Under the pieces are notes generated by a model. The model saw nothing but the letters and a program-made list of their open reading frames with translations, had not been told where the DNA came from and searched no databases. Below are positions 8,006 through 16,312 of a stretch of 64,000 nucleotides of DNA, piece by piece (the stretch's first letter is position 1; each line of letters starts with the position of its first letter). The position numbers were made by a program, and so were the translations under genes. The stretch is taken from assembly GCA_004558205.1 (NCBI GenBank), contig SFDM01000007.1:1-64000 (forward strand), read 5' to 3'. The stretch comes from Pyramidobacter piscolens. GTDB lineage: Bacteria; Synergistota; Synergistia; Synergistales; Dethiosulfovibrionaceae.

Positions 8006-10447
8006 TCATTTCACCTTCTCTGCTTCGGCCTGTTCGGGGAAACTGGCCGCAAAAAGGGCCTCCGCCCTGTCAAAGTCCAGGTTCCGAGCACTGTCCATAA
8101 CCCTGTCCAGTTCTCCGCGCCGCGCGCCCGCTTCGGAGGCGCGGAGAACTGAAAGAATGTCCAGCGCTTCCTTTCTGCGGTTATGGCCCAACGCTTCCAT
8201 GACTTTGGCCCGGAGGCGCTTTTTTTCCTCTTCGTCCAGCGCGGAGGCGCTCTCGCCAGAGACGCTTATCTCCGCTGCGCCCAAAGCGCGGCACGCCAGG
8301 GAAAGCGCTTCGGCGGCGCGCCGCCATTCCAGGCGCAGCAAGGGTAAGGCGCTGGCGGCGTAAACGTCGTCGCCGGCCTCGCAGGCCCTTTCCACGCGCG
8401 CGGCGTCGTTGGAAAGATCCGCGGCGCCCAGGGCTTTAGCCGTGCTTTTTAGGGAGTGCAGCATGATCCGAAGCCCTTTGAAGTCGCCTCGCGCGAGCTT
8501 CGCTTCGGCGTCGGGCAGGTTCTTTTCCGAGGCCTGAATGAAAAAACTGGCGAGCTTTCCGTAAAGAGCCAGGTCCCCGCCAAGGGCGCTTACAGCGCCG
8601 TCCAGAGCGATGCCGCGGCGCCCGAGCTCGTCTCTCAGCCTGGAACGTTCTTCGGGCGAAAGAGGTTCGGGAGGCCTTTGGAAGACGGTCCGGGAGGTCA
8701 CTTTGCCGGCGGGAAGGCAGGCGCGGAGGGCCGATTCTAGCTCGCGCCAGTTCAGAGGCTTGAAGAGGCAGCCGCAAAAGCCTTCGCTCAAAAAACGTTC
8801 TTTCGCCCCTGCCGCCGCGTTGGCAGTCACGGCGATAGCGGGCACAGAAAAGCGCTCGTTCTGGGCTTTCATCGCCCTCAGGGTCTGCACGCCGTCCATG
8901 CCAGGCAACATATAGTCGATGAGCACGGCATCGTAGTCTCTCTGGCGGGTTTTTTCCAGGGCTTCCTCGCCGCCGGCGGCGGTGTGGATGCTCAGCAGGG
9001 TCCGGGCCAGAAGGCATTTCAGGACTTTCAGATTTTCTTCGTTGTCGTCCACCACTAAAATCGAGCATTCGGGCGCGACAAAACTCTCTTCATCTTTTCC
9101 GGGAGCCTCCCGCTCCGCCGCGGCGCCCTGGCTGCTCAAGGGCGCGGGATCCATGATTTTCTGTGGGATCTCCACGCTAAAGGTGCTGCCTTTACCGGGG
9201 ACGCTCTCCACAAAAAGCGTTCCGCCCATGAGCTCCGTCAGGTTTTTGGCGATGGTCAGCCCCAAGCCCGTGCCCTCCACGTTTTTGCGCGAAGGGGAAC
9301 GCAGGCGGGCAAAGACGTTGAAGATCACGGGAAGGTCCTCTTTTTTGATGCCCACGCCCGTGTCGCTGACAGACAGGCGGAGTTTCAGGGCGTCGGTTTT
9401 TCTTTCGGCCTGCCCCACGGTCAGGGTAACCTGGCCCGCGTCGGTGTACTTGAAGGCATTGCTCAGGAAGTTCACCGCGATCTGCTTGAGGCTGACGAGG
9501 CAGCCCCGCAGCAGCGCCGGAAGTTCCTGATCGGCGTCCACACGAAAGCCGACGGCTTTTCCCTGGGACATTTCGCGCCCCATCTGGGTCAGTTCGGCGA
9601 TCAAATCGACGGTGCGGTAGTCCTCTTCGACCACCTGTTGTTTTCCCGCTTCGATCTTCGTCACGTCCAGAATGTCGTTGATCAGGGCCAAAAGCATCTT
9701 CCCCGCGTTCCGGACGCTCGCGCCGTAGCCCGCGATCCGCTCTGTGGGCGCTTCGCGCAGGATCATCTCGTTCATGCCCAGGATGACGCCGATAGGCGTC
9801 CGTATCTCGTGGCTCATGTTGGCCAGAAAGGCGGATTTCGTGTTATTGGCGTCCACGGCTGCGGCGCGGGCCTGCTCTAAAAACTTCTGCTGCCGGCTGT
9901 AGAGCCGCAGCTGGCCGTAAAGCGCCAGCCCCAGCGCTGCACTGACGAAGACGACGCCGGCCACGGTTTCCGCCATCACCGCAAACTGGTCTTTCAATGG
10001 GGTCACGAGGCCGGGAAAGCGCCAGGCGCAGAAGCAGAGGGCGCTGTAAAACAGCAGCTCGGCGGCGGCCAGTATGACGGCGCTTTTCCCTTCCAGCATG
10101 AAGACCGTGAACACCACGGCGAAGATGAAAAAGGAAGGCATGGCGCTGAGATAGCCGCCGCCGTAGAAAAATATAACCGGAAAAAGGATCAGGAAGATGA
10201 CCGCGATGGTGACGCCGCAGCAGCGCCCGTACTTGCCGCTGCGGTACGAATAGGCCAGAAGGCCGGCAGCCAGCAGCGTGGCGGCAAGGCAGAGAAGCGC
10301 CGACATAACGCCCCTGCCCGTAAAGACTGAGAGGAATGTCATGAGAGCGCTGAAGAACGTCCCCAAAAGAGCCATCACATTGAAAAGCCGCACTCTGAAG
10401 CCAAGATTGCCGTCAATAAGCCCCGCGAACCATGAGAATTTTTTCAT
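8006..10447 (-). CDS. Hybrid sensor histidine kinase (7TM-like sensor, HisKA, HATPase, REC, Hpt)
   Basis: 813 residues. About six hydrophobic segments fill residues 20-180 with little periplasmic sequence, so the signal is probably sensed within the membrane. The dimerisation/phosphoacceptor helix has His213 in MSHEIRTP. The ATPase domain has an N-box, GVGIK and GTGLGLTI. A receiver follows with VVDDNEEN and Asp in LIDYMLPGMDG. A C-terminal Hpt domain has the phosphotransfer His in LHSLKSTAKALG. This is a full His-Asp-His phosphorelay in one chain, passing phosphate to the regulator encoded immediately downstream. Start at 10447 rather than the preceding GTG because of AGAGG spacing. Confidence 0.9.
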   Translation of the reverse strand: MKKFSWFAGLIDGNLGFRVRLFNVMALLGTFFSALMTFLSVFTGRGVMSALLCLAATLLAAGLLAYSYRSGKYGRCCGVTIAVIFLILFPVIFFYGGGYLSAMPSFFIFAVVFTVFMLEGKSAVILAAAELLFYSALCFCAWRFPGLVTPLKDQFAVMAETVAGVVFVSAALGLALYGQLRLYSRQQKFLEQARAAAVDANNTKSAFLANMSHEIRTPIGVILGMNEMILREAPTERIAGYGASVRNAGKMLLALINDILDVTKIEAGKQQVVEEDYRTVDLIAELTQMGREMSQGKAVGFRVDADQELPALLRGCLVSLKQIAVNFLSNAFKYTDAGQVTLTVGQAERKTDALKLRLSVSDTGVGIKKEDLPVIFNVFARLRSPSRKNVEGTGLGLTIAKNLTELMGGTLFVESVPGKGSTFSVEIPQKIMDPAPLSSQGAAAEREAPGKDEESFVAPECSILVVDDNEENLKVLKCLLARTLLSIHTAAGGEEALEKTRQRDYDAVLIDYMLPGMDGVQTLRAMKAQNERFSVPAIAVTANAAAGAKERFLSEGFCGCLFKPLNWRELESALRACLPAGKVTSRTVFQRPPEPLSPEERSRLRDELGRRGIALDGAVSALGGDLALYGKLASFFIQASEKNLPDAEAKLARGDFKGLRIMLHSLKSTAKALGAADLSNDAARVERACEAGDDVYAASALPLLRLEWRRAAEALSLACRALGAAEISVSGESASALDEEEKKRLRAKVMEALGHNRRKEALDILSVLRASEAGARRGELDRVMDSARNLDFDRAEALFAASFPEQAEAEKVK

Positions 10448-10476
10448 CACAAACCTCTTCAGTCCAGCCGATGCTG

Positions 10477-10492
10477 TTTTGCGGCCGCAAAA
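10477..10492. other. Perfect 16-bp palindrome in the kinase leader
   Basis: TTTTGCGGCCGCAAAA lies between the predicted start site (about 10521) and the kinase start codon. It may be an operator or a zero-loop hairpin. The rest of 10534-10754 has no gene. It contains one copy of the CTTTGCGGTCTTTGCG dispersed repeat near 10695-10735. Confidence 0.45.
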
Positions 10493-10527
10493 ACGGGATT
10501 TAAGGCGTATCCGGCCGCCGTATATTG

Positions 10528-10533
10528 ATTATA
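10528..10533 (-). promoter_or_regulatory. Extended -10 promoter for the kinase/regulator operon
   Basis: On the minus strand TGATATAAT matches an extended -10 (TG-N-TATAAT), about 80 bases before the kinase start codon. The -35 is weak. Confidence 0.5.
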
Positions 10534-10754
10534 TCATGGCGTTCACGGGCCGGAAGGCTCCGGCGGCAAAGAACGGAAGAGCACAACACAAAGACCGCGC
10601 AGCCTTCGCAGGGGCGCGCCAAGGGGAGGCAGGCAGCGTTGGAAAAAAGACTTTTCCCCAGTTCTGCCGGCTCTCCTTCGCGACCCCAGCGCGATGACTT
10701 TGCGGTCTTTGCGCTCTCATATTTTGATCTTGGCCTTACGCGGCAGCCTCAAAT

Positions 10755-11837
10755 TCACAGCAGCTTTGCCAGGGCCGCTTCAAGCCGGCGGTTTTCTTCG
10801 GGAAGGCCGATGGAGACGCGCAGCATCTTCCGGCCGCGGCAGCCCGTCAGGCGGACATAGATGCCCTGTGCCATCAGGGCCTTAAAGACGCTCTCGGACT
10901 TTTCGCCCAGCAGGACCAGGACGAAATTGGCCTGGGAGGGCACGTGTCTGACGCCCTGGGCGTCCAGAAAGCGGCAGAAACGTTCGCGCTCGGCCACGGC
11001 CATCTCGCGGCTCGCCGCGACGTACTCCGTATCGTCCAGCGCGGCGGCGGCCCCCGCCGCCGCCATGTCGGTCACGTTATAGGGCTCGCGGACGCGATAC
11101 AGATAGTCGATCAGCTCGGGACGGGCGGCCACCCAGCCCAAACGCACGCCGGCAAGGCCGTAGATCTTGGAGAAGGTGCGGCAGACCATCAGGTTGGGAT
11201 AGCGGCCCAGCAGGTCCAGCCCCGTGCCAGCGTCCCGATCGGCGAACTCGATATAAGCTTCGTCAAGCAGGAAAATGGCGCTCTTCGGCGTGGCCTCGAT
11301 CAGGCGGATCACGTCGCCGCGTTTCATCACCGTGCCCGTGGGATTGTTGGGATTGCAGCAGACCACCATCTTGGTCTTCGGCGACAGGGCTTTGATGAAG
11401 CCCTCCACGTCCTGGTCCAGCGAGTCAGTCATGGGCACGGTCACGGGGACGGCCCCCATGATCTTCGCCGTGTCGGCGTAGACGCTGAACGTCAGCTCGG
11501 CGCAGACCACCTCGTCACCGGGGGCGAAGAACGCGCGCCCCAGCATGGTGAAAACGCCGTCCAAGCCGTTGCCTACCAGGATCCCCTCTGGGTCCAGGCC
11601 CCATTTCTGAGCGAGCTTTTTGCGCAGGGCGGTGCAGCGGCTGTCGGGATAGCGGTTAGCGCGCTTCAAGGCGGCGGCCATGGCTTCATAGGCTTTGGGC
11701 GAGACGCCGCGGTTGTTCTCGTTGGCGGAGATTCTCACGCACTCCAGGGGCAGTTCGCCGGCGTTATAGGCCTCCACGCTCCGAATTTCGGGACGGGTTA
11801 CGTTCTCAAAAAAATCCTTCATCTCTTTTTCGTTCAT
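10755..11837 (-). CDS. hisC: Histidinol-phosphate aminotransferase
   Basis: 360 residues, a fold-type I PLP enzyme. It converts imidazole-acetol phosphate and glutamate to L-histidinol phosphate and 2-oxoglutarate. NPNNPTG at 162-168 and the Schiff-base Lys224 in TFSKIYGLAG are clear; RLGW follows. The start at 11837 lies one base after the stop of the HAD gene and uses GCAGGA as ribosome site; upstream in-frame codons belong to the HAD gene region. Its co-transcription with a HAD phosphatase and its position opposite hisZGBA support HisC over other aromatic aminotransferases. Confidence 0.93.
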   Translation of the reverse strand: MNEKEMKDFFENVTRPEIRSVEAYNAGELPLECVRISANENNRGVSPKAYEAMAAALKRANRYPDSRCTALRKKLAQKWGLDPEGILVGNGLDGVFTMLGRAFFAPGDEVVCAELTFSVYADTAKIMGAVPVTVPMTDSLDQDVEGFIKALSPKTKMVVCCNPNNPTGTVMKRGDVIRLIEATPKSAIFLLDEAYIEFADRDAGTGLDLLGRYPNLMVCRTFSKIYGLAGVRLGWVAARPELIDYLYRVREPYNVTDMAAAGAAAALDDTEYVAASREMAVAERERFCRFLDAQGVRHVPSQANFVLVLLGEKSESVFKALMAQGIYVRLTGCRGRKMLRVSIGLPEENRRLEAALAKLL

Positions 11838-11838
11838 T

Positions 11839-12654
11839 TTACATTCCTGCCTGTTCTGTTTTAAAATTGAGCAGCCCTTCAAGGGCGCTCTCCGTATCCT
11901 TGAAGACCATTGGCGCTTCGGGCAGAAGGCCGCCCACGGCCACAAACTGGCCGCGCCCGAAAGCCGCCTGGGCCCGCATGTCGCTGGCGGTGTCGCCGAA
12001 GAACAGGGGCAATTCCACGCCCATGCGCTCGCAGAGGATTTCCAGCCCCCGGGGCGAAGGCTTCATGATTCCCGTGTCGGAGTGGATCACACGCTCCGTC
12101 GGAAAATCTTCCCATCCTAGGCTCTTTTTAGCCAGGTTCCACTCAGCCATGCATCGCCCCGAATAAATCCCCACGGGCAGGGGCAGGTCGCGCCAGCTGC
12201 AGCGCAGCATGGGAATTTCAAGCCTGAAAAGCCCCTCCTCGGCGTCCGTACCCTGGTAGAGGCCAGCGCACATCTGACGAACCGCCCCGCGCGGGACCCT
12301 GTCGCCGTAGCGGGAAAGCACCCAGGCCGCCACGTCGTCGCCGCGGAGCGTTGCCACCTCGGCGGCGAGCTTTTCCGGCGACGGGAAGGCCTGGGAGAGC
12401 TTTTTCGGGCCTGCGGCGGCGCAGATGCTCAGCAGCGCCCAGGTGAGGTCAAAATCGTCGTTGAAGGCCCCGTGGCGTTTCATCACCCACTCGTGCCCGG
12501 GTCCGTAACCTTCGCAGTCCCTTTCACCGCCGCAAAACCGCGTCCAGCCGCGAAGCACTCCCTGGCGGATCACTTCTGGGAAGGATTTTTCGACGTTCAG
12601 CAGCACGCCGTCCACATCAAAAATCAATGAATCCACATGAATTTTTTTTACCAT
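11839..12654 (-). CDS. HAD-superfamily phosphatase, candidate histidinol-phosphatase
   Basis: 271 residues. The four HAD motifs are visible: DVDGVLLN (nucleophile Asp), GIYSGR (motif II Ser), Lys in GIMKPSP, and GDTASDM (acidic motif). It belongs to the subfamily IA type known to occur beside or fused to histidine-biosynthesis genes. It is the first gene of the hisC operon, one base from hisC. The window has a complete set of other his enzymes except HisD and a recognised HisN/HisJ/HisB-N phosphatase, so I infer that it removes phosphate from histidinol phosphate. Start chosen by GGAGGA before ATG 12654. Confidence 0.75.
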   Translation of the reverse strand: MVKKIHVDSLIFDVDGVLLNVEKSFPEVIRQGVLRGWTRFCGGERDCEGYGPGHEWVMKRHGAFNDDFDLTWALLSICAAAGPKKLSQAFPSPEKLAAEVATLRGDDVAAWVLSRYGDRVPRGAVRQMCAGLYQGTDAEEGLFRLEIPMLRCSWRDLPLPVGIYSGRCMAEWNLAKKSLGWEDFPTERVIHSDTGIMKPSPRGLEILCERMGVELPLFFGDTASDMRAQAAFGRGQFVAVGGLLPEAPMVFKDTESALEGLLNFKTEQAGM

Positions 12655-12672
12655 CTTTTTTCCTCCGGCCAA

Positions 12673-12701
12673 TTGCAAAAGAAACACATAGGCGTTATTA
12701 T
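12673..12701 (+). promoter_or_regulatory. Promoter of the hisZGBA operon
   Basis: TTGCAA (12673-12678), 17-base spacer, TATTAT (12696-12701). Its -10 is superimposed on the opposite-strand -10 of the hisC unit. Confidence 0.7.
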
Positions 12702-12724
12702 AGTGCACATCCGTCAAATATCAA
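12697..12724 (-). promoter_or_regulatory. Promoter of the HAD-hisC operon
   Basis: On the minus strand TTGATA (12719-12724), 16-base spacer, TATAAT (12697-12702). An inverted repeat TGCCA-N8-TGGCA at 12727-12744 lies just beyond the -35 and may be an operator. Confidence 0.7.
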
Positions 12725-12776
12725 GCTGCCAATTTAACATGGCAAAGCATTATTCATCGAAGTGAGGTCTTCAATT

Positions 12777-13982
12777 ATGAATCGCACCCCCAGAGGATGC
12801 AGCAACATCGGCGGCGCCGCCGCCGCGAAAATCGAGTTCTGCCGCAACAGGGCGATGCAGCTCTTTTCGCTGTACGGCTACAGGCCCTTCAGCCCCGCCG
12901 GGCTCCAGCTCATGGAGGACGTGTGGAACAATTTATCGCCCGCCCGGTCAAAACGCCTGATCGCGCTCACCTCGCCCTACGGCGAGCCCTGCGTGCTCCG
13001 CGGCGACCTGACCCTTCTGGCGGTCAGCTACCTGGGCAGCCACTTCACAGGCAACGAAAGGCCCCTGAGGCTGTCCTACGCCGACCGAGTGTTTTCCATG
13101 CCTCAGCCGCCCCGCAGCAATCTGGAGGAAAACCAGGTGGGCGTGGAGATCATCGGCTGGGAAGGCGAAGGCGCCGACGCCGAAGTGGTGTCGCTGCTGC
13201 TCAGGACGCTGGACGCCCTTTCCATCGAAAGCTCGGCCGTGGTGGTCGGCGACATGGCCGTCATGTGGAAGTTCTTCGAGGGGCTGCCCGAAGAGCTCTG
13301 CCAAAGATTAGTGACGGGACTGCAGGACGGCCGCGTCTCCGATTATATGGAGGAAATAGCCTCCGCCGAAATGCCTGAAAAGCGCCGCGCGCTGCTTCGC
13401 GCCCTTCCGACGCTGAAGGGCGGCATGGGCGTGCTCGACGAGGCGGCCCAGATGCTGGACAATCCCGCGGCGCTGAGGTCGCTGAAAAATCTCTGCGCCA
13501 CCCTCGAAAAGCTGGGCTACGCGGAGAGGCTGCGCGTCGATCTGGGCTTCGTCCGGGATCTGGGATATTACAGCGGCCCCATCTTCAACGTCTACTCCAC
13601 GGCCACGGGCTCGCTCTTGGGCGGCGGCGGCCGCTACGACGGCCTACTGGCCAAGGTGGGGCTGGACGGCGAGGCTGCGGGGTTCGCCCTAAACCTGAAG
13701 GAGCTTGCCGACCACAGCGCCATGGGAACGCCCACGCCCAAAATCATGATCTGGTGCGGCGCCTCCGACCCCGCCGAGGGACTGCGCTACGCCGACGTCT
13801 TGAGCCGCAGGGGCGTGCCCTTCGAGCTGAGCTGGAACGCAGACGGCGCGGAGTCGCTGCGCGTGGCGAAGCTGCGCGGCTACGCCTGGTGGGTCGATTA
13901 TACATCAAAGAAGGCCTTTCTCGTCGAAACGGGCGAACAGAAGGAACTGGCCGAAATGGAACGGGGGACTTTGTCATGCTGA
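12777..13982 (+). CDS. hisZ: ATP phosphoribosyltransferase regulatory subunit
   Basis: 401 residues, a catalytically inactive paralogue of histidyl-tRNA synthetase. It retains class II synthetase core features (YGYRPFSPAG, VLRGDLTL, GGGGRYDGL) but lacks the anticodon-binding domain. HisZ activates the short catalytic subunit HisG and mediates histidine feedback inhibition. Start at ATG 12777 because GTGAGG lies nine bases before it; an in-frame GTG at 12762 is that same element. The stop overlaps the hisG start by seven bases. Presence of HisZ fits the short HisG that follows. Confidence 0.9.
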   Translation: MNRTPRGCSNIGGAAAAKIEFCRNRAMQLFSLYGYRPFSPAGLQLMEDVWNNLSPARSKRLIALTSPYGEPCVLRGDLTLLAVSYLGSHFTGNERPLRLSYADRVFSMPQPPRSNLEENQVGVEIIGWEGEGADAEVVSLLLRTLDALSIESSAVVVGDMAVMWKFFEGLPEELCQRLVTGLQDGRVSDYMEEIASAEMPEKRRALLRALPTLKGGMGVLDEAAQMLDNPAALRSLKNLCATLEKLGYAERLRVDLGFVRDLGYYSGPIFNVYSTATGSLLGGGGRYDGLLAKVGLDGEAAGFALNLKELADHSAMGTPTPKIMIWCGASDPAEGLRYADVLSRRGVPFELSWNADGAESLRVAKLRGYAWWVDYTSKKAFLVETGEQKELAEMERGTLSC

Positions 13983-14629
13983 CCTTTGCGCTGCCCACAG
14001 GACGTTCTCTGAACAGCTGCATCGAAATTCTCGAAGGCTCGGGGCTGCCCGTGTCGAAACTGAAGGACCCGGGGCGCAACCTGGTGATCGAAGACGGCAG
14101 CTTCCGCTACCTCCTTTCCAAGCCTTCGGACGTGCCGGCCATGGTCTATTACGGCGCGGCCGACCTGGCCGTGGCGGGAAGCGACGTGATCAACGAATCC
14201 TGCATCAGCGTGGTGGAGCTTCTGGACACGGGACGCGGGAAGTGCGTCATGGCCATCGCCGCGCCGCCCGAGGCGCAGGAGAAGTTCAGCGGCAGCTCCT
14301 GCGAGCTTATGGGGCTGAAGGTGGCGACCAAGTACCCGCGCACGGCTGAAAAGACCTTCGACCGCTGGGGCGTCCAGATCAAGCTGCTGAAGATGAACGG
14401 CTCCATCGAACTGGCTCCGGCGCTGGGCCTGAGTGACTGTATCTTCGATATCGTCCAGACGGGCAGCACGCTGAGGGCCAACGGCCTGGCGGTGATCCGC
14501 GAGACGGCGCCGGTGTCGCTGCGGCTGATCGCGGGCACCTCGGCGGTCCAGCTCCGCTGGAACTCCCTGTCGGGAGCAGTGAAGGCCATCGAGAACTACG
14601 TCAAGGGGGCTGAAAAGAATGAAGACTGA
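13976..14629 (+). CDS. hisG: ATP phosphoribosyltransferase, short form
   Basis: 217 residues, catalysing the first step of histidine synthesis (ATP + PRPP to phosphoribosyl-ATP). It has the periplasmic-binding-protein-like fold (FALPTGRSL, DLAVAGSDV, DCIFDIVQTGSTLRANGL). The C-terminal ACT-like regulatory domain of long HisG is missing, the form that needs HisZ. The start overlaps the hisZ end; GGGGGA is the ribosome site. Coupled translation would give the two subunits in balance. The PRPP loop lies in the DIVQTGSTL region. Confidence 0.94.
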   Translation: MLTFALPTGRSLNSCIEILEGSGLPVSKLKDPGRNLVIEDGSFRYLLSKPSDVPAMVYYGAADLAVAGSDVINESCISVVELLDTGRGKCVMAIAAPPEAQEKFSGSSCELMGLKVATKYPRTAEKTFDRWGVQIKLLKMNGSIELAPALGLSDCIFDIVQTGSTLRANGLAVIRETAPVSLRLIAGTSAVQLRWNSLSGAVKAIENYVKGAEKNED

Positions 14630-15188
14630 GATCAAAAGGAACACAAAGGAAACCCAGATCGACCTGACGCTGGAATACCCCGGCACGGAACGGCAGATCG
14701 ACACGAACTGCAGCTTCATGAACCACATGATCGACCTGATGTGCCACCGCGGCGGCCTGGGCATCACCCTGAAAGCCCGCGGCGACGTGGAGATCGACGC
14801 CCATCATCTGGCCGAGGATCTGGGCATCGCGCTGGGACAGGCCCTGAAAACGTTGGCCAAGGCCGGCCCGATCCACCGCTACGGCTGGTGCCTCCTGCCC
14901 ATGGACGGCTCGCTGGCGCGGGTGGCCCTCGACTTCAGCGGACGGGGCGGGGCCTATTTCAGCGGCGAGTTCCCCTCGCAGAAGTGCGGCGATTTCGACA
15001 CCGAACTGGTGCCCGAGTTCCTTCACGCTCTGGCGCGCGAAGGCGGCGTCACGCTGCACGCCGACCTGCTGAAGGCCGACAACTCCCACCACGCGGCGGA
15101 GGCGGTCTTCAAGGGGCTGGGCATGTCGCTGGCGGCCGCGCTGGAACCGGCCGCCGGGGCGCCGAGCACCAAGGGGCTGTGGCTATGA
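14619..15188 (+). CDS. hisB: Imidazoleglycerol-phosphate dehydratase
   Basis: 189 residues, monofunctional. It dehydrates imidazole glycerol phosphate to imidazole acetol phosphate. Metal-binding histidine clusters are present (FMNHMIDLMCHRGG, DAHHLAEDLGIALG, DNSHHAAEAVFK), and the N-terminal RNTKETQI is typical. There is no HAD phosphatase domain, unlike the E. coli fusion, so histidinol phosphate must be hydrolysed by another protein. Overlaps hisG by 11 bases. GGGGG precedes the start. Confidence 0.95.
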   Translation: MKTEIKRNTKETQIDLTLEYPGTERQIDTNCSFMNHMIDLMCHRGGLGITLKARGDVEIDAHHLAEDLGIALGQALKTLAKAGPIHRYGWCLLPMDGSLARVALDFSGRGGAYFSGEFPSQKCGDFDTELVPEFLHALAREGGVTLHADLLKADNSHHAAEAVFKGLGMSLAAALEPAAGAPSTKGLWL

Positions 15189-15892
15189 TCCTGCTGCCCG
15201 CAATCGACCTCTTCGGCGGCAGGGTAGTGCGGCTGACCGAGGGGGATTTTTCGCGCAGGACGGACTACGCCGTCACTGCCCTCGAGATGGCCCGGCGTTT
15301 TAAGGACGCGGGCTGCGGCTGTATCCATATCGTGGACCTGGAGGGGGCCAAGATAGGCCGGCCCTGCCACCTGGGTGTTTTAAGGGAAATACGCAGCCTG
15401 GGCATGTTCATCCAGTACGGCGGAGGCCTTCGGAGCCTCGAGGCCGTGGCCGACGCCGTCAAGGCGGGCGCCGACAGGGTGATGATCGGCAGCCTCCTGT
15501 TCAAGGACCGTTCCATGCCTCAGCTGATCGCAGAACGTTTTGGCACGGCGGCCATGCCGGCCATCGACGTCAGAGACGGCATGGTGGTCCACTCAGGCTG
15601 GCAGGCGGGCACGGGGCTGGCGCCTCTCGGCGTCATTCAGAGCCTGGCCTCCATCGGCTTCTCCACGTTCCTGGTCACCGACACGGAACGCGACGGCTGC
15701 ATGAAGGGCGCGCGAACCGAGCTGTATGCCCCCCTGACGGGCGGCGATTACCAGATCGTCGCCGCCGGCGGCATCACCACCGCCGGCGACATCAGATCCC
15801 TCAAGGCTCAGGGCGTGGCCGGCGCCGTGATCGGCAAAAGCCTCTACGAAGGCGGCATCACCCTGCAGGAAGCTTTGGCCGCGGTTAATTAA
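15185..15892 (+). CDS. hisA: ProFAR isomerase (HisA)
   Basis: 235 residues, a (beta/alpha)8 barrel that isomerises the aminoaldose ProFAR to the aminoketose PRFAR. LPAIDLFGG carries the catalytic Asp near residue 8, and VTDTERDG carries the second near residue 166. The phosphate-binding loops YGGGLRS and AAGGITT are present. It starts within the hisB stop (ATGA). A long reading frame extends upstream through hisB but is an artefact. The operon is interrupted after this gene by a 420-base intergenic stretch. Confidence 0.93.
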   Translation: MILLPAIDLFGGRVVRLTEGDFSRRTDYAVTALEMARRFKDAGCGCIHIVDLEGAKIGRPCHLGVLREIRSLGMFIQYGGGLRSLEAVADAVKAGADRVMIGSLLFKDRSMPQLIAERFGTAAMPAIDVRDGMVVHSGWQAGTGLAPLGVIQSLASIGFSTFLVTDTERDGCMKGARTELYAPLTGGDYQIVAAGGITTAGDIRSLKAQGVAGAVIGKSLYEGGITLQEALAAVN

Positions 15893-15896
15893 TGGA

Positions 15897-16032
15897 GTGA
15901 CGGCGGCACTCGCTAAACGTGCCAGCTGCTCGAACCCTTCCCCGGCCCAATCCTCACCGTACACCAGTACGCCTCCGATTGGGCCGGGGGAAAGCTTCTT
16001 CGCACCTGGCACGTTTATCGAGCACCGCCTCC
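15897..16032. repeat. Long imperfect palindrome between hisA and hisIE
   Basis: About 136 bases fold back on themselves. The arms pair through CTAAACGTGCCAG (15912-15924) and CTGGCACGTTTA (16006-16017), CCCCGGCCCAAT (about 15940-15951) and ATTGGGCCGGGG (about 15978-15989), and an inner GTAC/GTAC. The outer ends GGCGGCACTCG and CGAGCACCGCC also pair. There is no T-run. It may be a MITE-like element or a mRNA-stabilising hairpin. Confidence 0.75.
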
Positions 16033-16054
16033 CTGCGCTGCTCACGTAAAAGCC

Positions 16055-16262
16055 GGTTCAAAAGCAAGATCAAAAAATTGAATCGCAAGACCGCAAAGGA
16101 TCGCAAAAGAAAACCTTAAAAATTTCCAGAACCGCCAAACCCAACAAAACATATGAATTATTATCACGCGACCTGTTTTTAGTTAATAATTCAGGTTTTG
16201 CTTTCCTTTGCGACCTTTGCGCCCTTTCACTTCAGCCTTTGCGATGAAAATCTTTTGACTTT
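16055..16262. repeat. Inverted pair of CGCAAAG-type repeats with a hairpin between them
   Basis: A minus-oriented copy (about 16059-16115, GATCAAAAAATTGAATCGCA... GACCGCAAAGGATCGCAAA) and a plus-oriented copy (about 16204-16262, CTTTGCGACCTTTGCG... ATCTTTTGACTTT) face each other. Between them GAATTATTA (16155-16163) pairs with TAATAATTC (16184-16192). Related single copies occur at about 3257, 6026, 6176, 10695 and 22512. Confidence 0.6.
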
Positions 16263-16283
16263 GATCTTCATGACGCAGATAAA
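16255..16283 (+). promoter_or_regulatory. Possible promoter for hisIE-hisH-hisF
   Basis: TTGACT (16255-16260), 17-base spacer, GATAAA (16278-16283), about 30 bases before hisIE. It would allow expression independent of hisZGBA. Confidence 0.4.
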
Positions 16284-16312
16284 CGAAAATTTTTATTTTG
16301 GAGGAATAGATT

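Noticed and set aside
15893..16312. Insertion sequence or CRISPR array between hisA and hisIE
   Set aside because: No transposase frame and no regular direct repeats with spacers; only palindromes and inverted repeat copies are seen. No CRISPR, tRNA or rRNA gene was recognised anywhere in the window.
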